DNA of 64,000 nucleotides, taken from NCBI GenBank assembly GCA_002099365.1, contig MSED01000011.1, forward strand, positions 439,001 through 503,000. The letters run 5' to 3'. The notes beneath the pieces were generated by a model. It had not been told where the DNA came from. It worked only from the letters and a program-made list of their open reading frames with translations, and did no database searches. This document shows positions 52,747 through 62,712 of this stretch, one piece after another (positions within the stretch are counted from its first letter, which is position 1; each line of letters starts with the position of its first letter). The stretch is from Phialophora verrucosa. Lineage: Eukaryota; Ascomycota; Eurotiomycetes; Chaetothyriales; Herpotrichiellaceae. The position numbers were made by a program, and so were the translations under genes.

Positions 52747-54262
52747 TCACTCCGTGCTCCAAAACGACCCTGTTCGAAGCGCTTCAACGAATTCGGGTGT
52801 GAAGGCCAAGAATTCGTTGTATCTCGGATCATTCTGGCTCTCTCCATGGACTGAAACCAAGTCAGTTCTTCGCGTTCACAAAACCTTGACGCCGGACACA
52901 ACTTACAGACTCCCACGACGGCAGTTTTCCAGCGGTTTTTCTCCCGGTAGAGGTGACACACCATTCCTTCCGAACAGCCATATGTTCCGACGATGCTGCA
53001 TTCTCGCGCCTGCACAAAACAACTCTTGTCATGTTTGTGGCGTTTTGGGCGGCCTCGATAATCTGACTCAACCGAACCGAAGGCTACGCTGCGGCAGTTG
53101 GGCGAGAATGTTGTGACGAAGTCCTGGAAAGTTGGTCAGAGGCTGTCGGGCAAGGAATAGGCATCAACCTACAGTAGGAGGGGGGTCAGTATTGGAATGA
53201 GAATGTTGGCTTTCCGCACACCACAATCCCCAGGTATCCGGTATGTTGGCTTGTCGTGCGAGCTGTTTTCTCGCGGCAGAAACGTCGCTATCCTCCACAG
53301 ACACATTGTGACCGGGATAGTAAGCTGTGAAGAGATTTGCATGTGCCAGATCAGTCTCGTCGAAAGACATACCCGCTGCATCTCCGTCAGTTGGCATCGC
53401 GAATGACGGAGACAGCATGTCGAGTGGAACTGAATGTGGTGGAGGCTCAGACCCTCTGACCAGTTCAAAAATCGCGACATCCGAAGCTCGTGAGAGCCAA
53501 AGAAGGTGCACCGGCCATGTCTGGGGATTTGAAAGCGCCTTCCTGGAATCCAATGCTCCGACCCGCTTTCTGGCGCAAACGAAAACTCGTGGCGCTGTGA
53601 GATTTTGAGCTTTCAGGAACTTCTCTGTCTCATCAGAGTTCGTGTCACGAATTGTCCCCAAGAAATGGGCACATGTCATGAATTTGGTCTTATCTAGCCA
53701 GAAGCCGGACAGCTTCGCCCCGTGCACCTCTTTCAGTTCCGGTTGACCGTTTGCGCCTGTCGTGTTACAGAGCACAGTGATTAAGATCCTAGCGCAGACT
53801 TGTGTCGAGAATAGGCCGACGTAATTCAGAGCCTGGAGATGTGAGTCAAAGCGTGGCAGCTTCGGGAGAGACTTACAGCACGAATTTGTCGGGGGTTCTT
53901 TCCAAGGTGTTGGACTTGATTGAATTCCCATCCGTCATCCACCTCGATCGAACCATCTACTTCCACGGGCAAGCTCGTATTCCATTCTCGTTTCTTCTCG
54001 TCGAAACACGGGCCACCAAATTGCCCAACCATATTGTACTTAGGGGGTGCTGGGGGTGGTTCCACGATTTCCGATCCGACGAAGATAACCGCACTCCCAT
54101 CCGGCAAGGCTAGGGGTTTGAAAAATGATTAGATGTAGACTTTCGGTGCGAATGCCATTTAGACGTACCAGGAGACCCTTTGGCATCAGCATCATCGTTG
54201 TTGTTTGCCTTGTCCTGCTTTCGGGGGGAGTGGCGTCTAGCATCAAACCGTCCTTTCTTCAT
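52747..54262 (-). CDS. P2: trypsin-fold serine protease-like protein (five exons)
   Basis: Exons 54262-54169, 54109-53877, 53832-53173, 53123-52907 and 52850-52747, joined by introns of 59, 44, 49 and 56 bp, give 435 aa in one frame. Every junction has GT-AG and phases agree (1, 0, 0, 1). The N-terminus is basic (MKKGRFDARRHSPRKQDK) with no signal peptide. Triad candidates are H165 in KFMTCAHFLG, D227 in RASDVAIFELV and S380 in VGTYGCSEGMVCHL. The sequence after S380 (KTAVVGVFHGESQND) fits the last beta-strands. GCSEG replaces the usual GDSGG, so the oxyanion-hole Asp is absent and activity is less certain than for P1. It lacks the P1 leader and coiled-coil insert. Confidence 0.8.
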
Positions 54263-56692
54263 TTTGCAGAGCGGTGTTGTGACAGCACGGCACACTGATG
54301 AAAGATAACAGGGCGAACGCTGCTCGACGGTATGGATTGCTCAATATGAAGAGTCTATACTAGAGAAAAAGGAAAAGGTCTGAAACCTCCATTGCGTGCC
54401 TGCGCCAGATAAAGGCCGTTTATGCGCGCCTGTTACCAATGCTTCAGTCACGTGCAACCAATCAGCTAGTGGTTGGACAATTGTAACGTGCGCCATCCGC
54501 CCAATCAGATCGGGGCTTGGCAGGCACCAACCTTCATCGGGCAACTGCCTTCGGCGGGAAGGCTGCCTGATCGATCAGCCTCGCCAACCTCTGTGCCTTG
54601 GCCAGTTCTGACCAGTTCTCGTTGCGTATGATCCGTTCCGTGACAAGTAGTGTCGCAGTTTGACAATCAGAGATTCCGCGCAGTTGTTCGACAAGCTGCC
54701 TTTCCAACGGAAGGGTTCGTATCACATTGTTTACCTTCTCACGTACACAAAGGCAGTCGCGCGTTGGAATGTTCATGGTACCTGTGCAAGTCAACATGGT
54801 TGATCAGAGTAAGGTGAGTGACCCGAAGCGCTGCATGGCCTTGGATCACCTGGAATGTGATTGTCCTTGGAGATCAAGCCGGATTGCATGCCAACACCGG
54901 AATTGCATGCCAAACACCGTTAATATGCCCCACGTTCTTCCCCATGCTGCACTAGCGACCACGTGGTCACATGCGCCAGCTTAGCGCGTCACGTGGCCTG
55001 AGGGAGGACGCGGAAGGCAGAAGGCATATCCGGTCAACACAGGACTCGAAGCATGGAAGAAGAGTGCTTCTCTCGTGCGAGTGCCTGATTATCTATCTGA
55101 CCTGAGTAGTGGCCTGGCATTCCTGACAGCCATTCATATTTTTAGTGTATGGTAAACAGGAAGATGCACGAACATGACCACCAGCGCCAACAAACTGTTC
55201 GACTCGCTTGGCAACCCGCTGCATATCTCGTCGAAACCCCTCGGCAACCGTTATTTGACAACACTACCGGTAGTCCGACCCCTGGCGCCTGAAATTACTG
55301 TCCTCGCCATTAACATCGATTGATTGGGACAACGCGATGCCCCAAATCGTGGTTGGCGCCGGTTACGTAGATAACGCTTGGGAGAGGACAGTGCCGAGCC
55401 TCCACTCGCATGGATAATGATGAATGATAACCCACATTTGACACTGTTATTTCAACAATCGTTCCCCGATTCACACTGACGGCCGGAAGTGGTAACGAGT
55501 AGGGTTCCACAGACCAAGGGCCTCGTGGGTACAACTGCATGCTTTTGTGGTACCTCGGCCTCCCTGCCCCTGTTCGTACTACATGGCTGAATATCACACA
55601 TTACCGTACATCTCGTCTCATACTCCCTGCCCGGCCCACAGCGTCCTCCGTCTGTGCCTTACGACGTAGGGCGGCACTTCGGCCCCAGTGGGTGGCAAGA
55701 TGTTTGGCGGCTGGTAGTACTGGTAGAATCGGACAGGTGGCGCTTGAACTCATGCCCTGAAACCTTAGAAAGTCCCTCCCATTCAACTAAGCTGCAGTCT
55801 ACAGCTTTGGTGCCAGTGGTGCCATGATCTACTATACTTGGTACGAAGGTGGAAGGGGCTGCATCCGGGATCCCTCGTACGGATCGAGGGTCTCCCCTAG
55901 CAAAGGTTGGCAGGCCTGCCCCCTACCCACGGCTTTCTGTAGTTTATTAGAGGCAACTCAAATTCCGGCCTGTAAGATCGGGCGCCCGGTATTCAAATTA
56001 TGTCCTTGGAGCGACAACGGCCATGCTTATCCCATCCTTGGGAATCTTACTTTCATTTCACTAACACTAACCGACAGCCGTTGAGGAGCCTAGAGTGCCC
56101 TGCCCTTGGAACAAGGAGGGACAGGGAGGGCCTGTTTGGAACAGCACCGCAGCTCCAATTGGAGAATGGCAATGGGACGACCGTGATACTGCGTAGGATC
56201 GCACAGCATCCTAACGCCCTCACCTTGCTGAACAACCTCGGCATCCTTTGCAGCTCCTCGGACAATCCGTGCAAGAATACGCAAGAAGAATACAGTACTA
56301 ACAGCAGGCAGCGGAGGATCCCACCTGAGCCGTGTCCATCTTTTCATGCATGAAGGACATCTCTGCTCACCTCTCCTGTTTGTGTTCTTCGCAGTCGCTA
56401 CCAGCGGACAATCCATCATCCTCTCGACCCCTTGCCAGAGAGATGGGGCCTGTGCTCGAACCCCCTGTTGCAGGTTGTGCTATTTGCACACGGTCCTGTA
56501 TGAAACGTCAGTCCGGGTGTTGTTTGCGGAGGCACTTCATGTCGAATTGCATATCTACAATGCACAAGATGACCGCCGAGTTGGTGTCCCGAGGTGTTTC
56601 GATAAGTCCAAATGCCGCCGTCGTCGGTAGAGGTTCGATGTAGCCACTGCCACGCTGGACAATCAATTTGATAGACAAGGTAAATTGGATCC
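54263..56692. other. Intergenic upstream of P2 and N4
   Basis: The minus frame 54797-54534 (87 aa, ERQLVEQLRGISDCQTATLL) reads coding-like but is unrecognised and isolated. The rest (55000-56692) has only short overlapping ORFs. Confidence 0.35.
54332..54380 (+). repeat. Short repeat shared with the N2 3' flank
   Basis: ACGGTATGGATTGCTCAATA followed by GAAGAG and ACTAGAGA matches 17222-17275. It lies 70 bp upstream of the P2 start. Confidence 0.65.
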
Positions 56693-56693
56693 C

Positions 56694-56701
56694 TGACGTC
56701 A
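56694..56701. promoter_or_regulatory. TGACGTCA palindrome upstream of N4
   Basis: A perfect CRE-type site 192 bp upstream of the first possible N4 ATG (56893) and 289 bp upstream of 56990. Confidence 0.4.
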
Positions 56702-56989
56702 TCCGAAGTTTGCCCGATCAAAAGCACGAGGCCCATTGCGCGTTGGCACTGTCTTCCTTGTCTATGTAACAATAACAAGACTCTTTCACCCTCACACCTG
56801 GCATGCGACAGACATCGCGCCTGTCAGAAGACTGAGCATCACTAGCAATACCATCCCTTCGTGCGCGCGATAGTGAGAGTGCCTTCTCTGCTATGATGGA
56901 CAGCGGAAACATCATGCCGCCGGCCTGCCACTCTGGTGCGGCGCTCTTTGCGGACGCTCAGGTGAGGCCACTAGACACCGCGGCAGACA

Positions 56990-58507
56990 ATGATGCAGGT
57001 TGGTGGTCACAATCCTTCACGAGGGTGGAGAAACTCTAACTCATCAGGGACAGAGCTTCCGTGGAGCCACCAAGAGCAGTCTCTAAACAAAGGCATCACG
57101 CAAGACACGGCCACCGTGCAGAGAGCCAAGAGACAACGCAACAGGCCCTCCGCGAATGGCCTGTTGCCCTTGAAGAGGGTGCAAGCGACGCAGATAGGCA
57201 CGGTACAGCCTGGAGACTTACCAGCTCAGGCGGCCCAGGTACGGCCAACATGTTCCCTCACTTGTGCTCAACGACTAACAGAGACGGTTGCGCAGGCGAT
57301 CCTACAACCTGCCCCAACCAAGCGACCGTACGCCTCGTTTCTTGAAGATTTCATCGACCCAGTACATTCGCGTCCCTGCCCTGACTCTCTTCACACCTTC
57401 GTATCCCGGTGGCTCGACTCCGTTGGAACAAACAGAGAAAAATTCTGCCGGTCGGATAGTCATCTCCACCGTTCAGACGCCGATCCCTTTCCGAGACACC
57501 TCACAAGAAGCGCACCAGAGATGAGCGGCACACGGGGTTGCGGCGCGTTTCGACCGCCTTTTACCGCATCGCGAGCCCCTACCAGAAATACTCCCAGAGA
57601 ATCTCTCGCCGCCGACGAATCTGCCTCTCACTCACCTGCGACTTCTAAGACGCCAACTGGTCCTCGAAATAGGCGGTACCGAGCGACAAACTTGCGTTTA
57701 AACGACATCTACATCCGCCGATCCCAATTGCCGCTGCCGAATGCCGTCGCCGTTCATATCGATGACATGTTACAGGCCACGCTTGACCTTCCCAGGCTCT
57801 CGGCCAAGGATTTGGACGAGTGCATGGGCGTCCTGGACATTTTCACAACGACGGGGTGCAATGAAAGTGATGTTATGTCTTTTCTCAAAGATTGGATATT
57901 CCCTTCCACGCCTGAGGAGTCAGTTCGTGGGCCTGCCACTGCTTTGCAAAGCACCACCGACTCCTCGATGGTGCAGCATCTCGTCCCCAAGAACCCTCGG
58001 AGCCCGCTCAGGGTTAGCCAGCCCAGACCAGACAAGCTATATGGGTACTCGGCTGAGGCATTTACACAGTCACAACTCCTGGCTCAAATAATGCTTGGTC
58101 CGGGAAATCTCGACTCTTCGGCCGTGACAGCAGACTGCCTTTACTTTCCCTTTCTCACCGTTGAAGTCGAAGCTGCCGGAGGTACGGCAGGTGATCTCTG
58201 GGTCGCTGTTAACCAGTGTGCTGGGGCGTCATCAACGTGCCTCAACGCGACGGACCAGCTGAACATGTCACTTCAGCAATGCCAGAGCACACAGCGGGTC
58301 CTTAACCTGTGCTACAGCATTGCTGTGGACAACAATATCGCCCAAATATGGACATCATGGAAGGACAACGAGTCGAGGTACTACATCCAGCGCGTTGGGA
58401 CATTTCTGCTCTACGACCGAGAACATTTCCAGAAGTTTCGTGACCAGGTCCGAAAGATTCTTAATTGGGGAGAGGGCGCGCGCCGAGAGGATGTGCTGCA
58501 GGTGTGA
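56990..58507 (+). CDS. N4: divergent DUF7924-type protein with altered active site
   Basis: An open frame of 505 aa. An alternative 5' exon from ATG 56893 to 56961 could join at 56999 through a 37-bp GTGAGG...GCAG intron in the same frame, which would give a slightly longer protein. Residues 1-230 are polar and variable, including KRPYASFLEDFIDPVHSR and FVSRWLDSVG, a segment common in full-length DUF7924 proteins. The core has QPRPDKLYGYSAEAFTQ (D348), YFPFLTVEVEAAGG (E392, with Glu394 where Lys is expected) and LWVAVNQCAGASSTC (Q409), then QIWTSWKDNESRYYIQ and RKILNWGEG. Loss of the catalytic Lys suggests it is not an active nuclease. The basic terminal tag of N2 is missing. A possible 43-nt intron-like segment at 57239-57281 would shift frame and is less likely used. 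Confidence 0.8.
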   Translation: MMQVGGHNPSRGWRNSNSSGTELPWSHQEQSLNKGITQDTATVQRAKRQRNRPSANGLLPLKRVQATQIGTVQPGDLPAQAAQVRPTCSLTCAQRLTETVAQAILQPAPTKRPYASFLEDFIDPVHSRPCPDSLHTFVSRWLDSVGTNREKFCRSDSHLHRSDADPFPRHLTRSAPEMSGTRGCGAFRPPFTASRAPTRNTPRESLAADESASHSPATSKTPTGPRNRRYRATNLRLNDIYIRRSQLPLPNAVAVHIDDMLQATLDLPRLSAKDLDECMGVLDIFTTTGCNESDVMSFLKDWIFPSTPEESVRGPATALQSTTDSSMVQHLVPKNPRSPLRVSQPRPDKLYGYSAEAFTQSQLLAQIMLGPGNLDSSAVTADCLYFPFLTVEVEAAGGTAGDLWVAVNQCAGASSTCLNATDQLNMSLQQCQSTQRVLNLCYSIAVDNNIAQIWTSWKDNESRYYIQRVGTFLLYDREHFQKFRDQVRKILNWGEGARREDVLQV

Positions 58508-58556
58508 TGTTGCGATGAATTGGAATTTATAGACGGAGCCTTTGCGCGGAATGGCA

Positions 58557-58564
58557 TGACGTCA
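58557..58564. promoter_or_regulatory. TGACGTCA palindrome after N4
   Basis: The fifth copy of the 8-bp palindrome, 50 bp beyond the N4 stop. No gene start is identified downstream, so function here is doubtful. Confidence 0.25.
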
Positions 58565-61500
58565 GGGTGCAGGCCTGTGTCACGCGGCGGCCACGGCGAC
58601 ACAAACGAACCGACGCGCAGTTCACCTTGACTGCGTCCAACGCCTTGCGACCAACATTCACGACACGGCACGACACGACACTGCGTGAGAGGAGACTTTC
58701 ATTGAGATGTTTCTTCACAAAGTAGCACCAAAGTGCCCATAATACTGTCTTTTGTCCTGCCCAAGCTAATCGGCCTTGCTCCTCAATGTTATCCTTGCGG
58801 TGGTGGCTACTCTACCGTAGTGATGATACAGTGCTATCGCCCGCCGTAATCCTATCGCTGACATGGTCTACGGTCTAATCTAATGCTGTCATGCTGCCCG
58901 ACACAATGCTGGCCTGAGGTCTGGACGGATCGCCCGCCTCCCGTTGACAGGACTGACAAGGACTGTTGTCACAACGGCGACGGTGAGGAGAGTGGCACGC
59001 CTGCCACCAAGTCTACTGCAGACGTTCAGCACGGTGCCAGCCCAGATGAGCCATGCAGATCCACAGTCGTACGCATCCTCCGTGAGAACGGTGTATACTG
59101 ATGTCTTTTGTCTCAGGGCAGGCAAATCGTGCTCGACGACGACCAGCTGGTTAATACCCATGACGCTATTCCCCTCCTGACGACGACAGCCTTCCCAACC
59201 CTCGAAGCCGCAGACCCGGTACAACCCAGGAGTTCGTCCACTGGAGAAACTGTCGAGCCAGACACAGAGGATGGAAAGGATACTTCGAAAGTGGCCTGGC
59301 GAAGGACAACACGCACAGCCATGCTGGTAACAAGAAAGGAGGAAGCAATAGATCACACCAAGATGATGTCCTTTACTTCGTCCTCCCGCCAGAGATAACG
59401 GTGGTAACAAAGTGCATCTGACAGTGGCAGAAGTTCCAATGCACCAGCACCTGTTGGCTGAATCCACGACGTTGTTGCCGATCTTCAAGCGACCCTCTGG
59501 CGTCGTACGGTGGTTGGGACTCGCCGGTTGGAAGACTTTGAAGTGTTTGGCAGAAAAGTCTGTCCGAGTCAGTCCACTGCAGCGTGCTACACCTTGGTTC
59601 GAGAACAAGTACAAGGATCCCATGCGTGGCCAGGACTGCGGACACCCGGTCTTGGGAGTATACGTACATTGAACTCCACAGAGCGACGGCACAAGTGACG
59701 GCCCTCAATACTGGAACTCGACTGCTTTTGAGAGGCAGCACACCGCTTGGAAGAACAACTTGACTGCGCTGTGGTTGATCCCGGTCTCCTTCCAATCTGG
59801 TCATGATGTTGTATGCGATGGTGCCCGAGGTGCTCCTGACGACTGGCCCGAGTCCGTCTCATCGATCCTGACTCCCTTCGCGCTCCACTGCCTCTGGAAA
59901 CACCGGGTGAAGGGTTTCGTATAATACGACGTGCGAGATCTTGTGCGGGATCACACGCGCATGCACGAGCGAATCGCCTTGCTTGAGCGCCGTCTTGTGA
60001 CCCTTCGCCTTGAGGTTCTCGACCATGAGTACCTCTGAACCCTCGCCTGTGAGACTGTTCAGATCCATTTCCGTGTTATTGGACTCGGTCTAGGGGAGCA
60101 AGGCGATGATTGTGCAGGGTGCAGCATGGTGGTGCGTTTGGCGTGCTTGGTCAACGTGTACATCCACTCCACGCCGCGCGATTCTCCGGTCATGCTCGTG
60201 GACGGAGCCGCGACGTGGTGCGCCTGGGTATACATCCTTCTGTACATCTTCTCCGTCGCCACCCACGTTGCCGGAGACGTAGGCGATCCCGAGCCTGTTC
60301 ATCAAAGTCGAAACTCTGTCCATGTGCGTGTTGTTGTTCAGCGGCGTGCGTGGGCACATCAACAGCTCCGCATCCACGCAGCGAGTGCAGATCACCGGCC
60401 CGACAATGATCGCGAGCCGCGAGTTGGATATCCATCCGTGTATGCCCGCGACCACACGGATGTGGTCGGTGATGGACTTGGTCGTGAGGTCGTTGCTATA
60501 CTTCTCCATCAACCCAACTGGATAGAAGCAACGGGTACAGGTCGTGGACGTGATGTTGCACATGACGAAGGTGCTGGTCCGCTCGCTCAGCTTGCGGGTT
60601 CTGGTCTGCACTGCGTCTAGCTATCACCACACGGACCAGGTACTCCAGCATGTGCAGGTACACCGAGGACTTCTGTGACATCTGCGAGAGGAACCACCGG
60701 GGGTGTGGATCGAGTTCTGCGACGAGAGAAATCCCGGTACCAACTGGCAAGGACGTGACGAAGAGTGCACCGATTGGGACGACCTGCAAGAGTTGCGTGG
60801 ACATCGAGCTGGAGAAAGCGGGAACGGATGATGCTGGAGCAGACCTGACCCGACCAAAAGGAAGTAGACGGACGCGGACGTCGGGCAGTACGATCGAACA
60901 GCAGCGAGCTCCAGTGTAGGACCAAGCACGTGAAGAGATGATCGAGAGGAAAGCCGGTCGCAGAAAGCGGACAGGGCCGAATCTGTGACGGAAAGGGGCT
61001 GCGTATAAGGTAGTTTACGTCCAAGACATCCACACATACACGTATTTTCCGTACAATCGCTCTATCGTTAGCCTTTTACCGCCATCATCTGAGCAGACAA
61101 TGCCTTTACAGATTCCGCGTCCACGACCACCACGTACACGAGGAGTGACGAGATCCTGTTCTAGAGTCGCGCCGAGACGAGGACCATGTGCCCACCTCCG
61201 ACGACATTCGGAATCTTCAGGAACGAGAGGAACAAGTACGCGACTCCTATTCCATGATCACGACTCAACACTCGACCAGATAATATGTCGGTATGTACCT
61301 GCATCACTCCGAAGGCGCATGCGTCTATGAATATGCGTCCAGGTCGCCCCCTCACACTCTCCCCCGGCATATGTCGCCGCTCATATGCCGCAACATGCTG
61401 ATCGTCTACACGACCATTCTGTCTGAGGACGTCGGGGATGCTGTTGAACATTTCCAGGAACGTGGAGCTGACCGACTGCGTTCCCTCAGGATGGGTCCCG

Positions 61501-62016
61501 CGCCTGGAGCACACTCGCGTACATGGTCTCCTACATGCAGACGAACGACGTGATGCGGATCCACGAGCCCCAATCATGACCTTGACCATGCCGCACAACG
61601 CGAAGCGCGCCGGGACGCGTGCGACGCTGGTAGCAGTCGTATTGCTGTATCTATTGGAGCTCGCGGCGCAGCTGGCACTATCGCTGTCCATGTGCGCTGT
61701 CCGCCGTCCGCCCATGCTGATGGCCTTGAGCGAGGTTTCGAACCTGATCCTGCGCGGCGTACGCGGTCATGCTCCCATTGGCAACATCTCCTCGGTCGCG
61801 TATTGTCGTCAGTGCTATGGTCTCGTCCGTGATGCCGATGTGCACGGTCGAGTTGCGAGAGAATGTTGATGATGTGGCCCACGACCGTCTCCGGATCTGC
61901 GTATAACGATATCACCGCGGAGCACAGACGACGTGTTCGCATTCGTTTGCGAGCACTTGACGCGACATGAAGGGTGTCGCAGCTATGTCCCTGATCCGCA
62001 ACCTGATCCGTCACAG
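58565..62016. other. Unidentified region with broken reading frames
   Basis: Smooth-reading fragments occur on both strands (58883-59398 plus; 60611-60090 and 60804-60496 minus; 61438-61869 plus) and none is recognised. The minus-strand piece VVPIGALFVTSLPVGTGISL is hydrophobic, as is VVLLYLLELAAQLALSLSMC on the plus strand. Several short exons of an unrecognised gene, or decay, would both explain this. Confidence 0.3.
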
Positions 62017-62712
62017 CTACGTCTTGGTGCTCATCCTCCCGACCCCTTGGATGGGGGCGTTCCGGCCATAGAAGCAACCACCTAGGCCCGGAAACGGGCC
62101 TATCGAGTGATCTCTACTCGGTTCCAGCCTCGAAACAGACCACTGCAAGATAACGAGGTACGAAATGGCCAGGATGATGGGGAAGACCAGAATATCAATC
62201 GGCTCCAGTCGTCGCTGACCTACGAGGAACTTACGCGCCAGGACCGAGAGCCTCTGTAACACCAGTGCAGTGGTCGTTTAGGCAACGCCGGGGCATAGGA
62301 GGTCCAAAGCAGAGTAGCGAAGTGATTAGTGATAGAGATACCAACTTCGGTGCGCTATCACCTTGGCCACGAGGAGAATGATAATGGCGAAGACATTGAT
62401 GTCGACGGCCCATCGAGCATTGCAGTCACTCAAGGTACCAATCATTTTGGAAATGTTCGATGGAATCGCCGTGTTCGAACTTCCCTTTTTACACTTGTTT
62501 GTTCCCCAATTCAGAAACGAGTTCACACTGCAGACATCAATAAGCCGATGCAGGATTGGGCGCCACCAGCGACCTTCGAGAGGTCTATGGCGCGTGAAAG
62601 AGGCTGGGAGTTGGTTGTTAATATCAACGTCATTCATCTGATGATCATCGGCATCGATATGTGCTGGAATTGGTGGTCCTTTGCGCACAAAGTCGCTCCA
62701 GACAGGCAGCAC
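62017..62712 (-). pseudogene. Possible decayed membrane-protein gene
   Basis: Two minus-strand frames follow each other. 62712-62326 ends with VDINVFAIIILLVAKVIAHR, and 62262-62017 has PIDILVFPIILAISYLVILQ. Both are plausible transmembrane helices with aligned order but separated by stops and a frame change. I do not recognise the family. Splicing could in principle join them, though no clear GT-AG pair was found. Confidence 0.3.

Noticed and set aside
60090..60611. 173-aa minus-strand ORF (begins MQTRTRKLSERTS)
   Set aside because: Balanced composition, but overlapped by an equally long plus-strand frame and no domain or splice partner; left as unidentified region.
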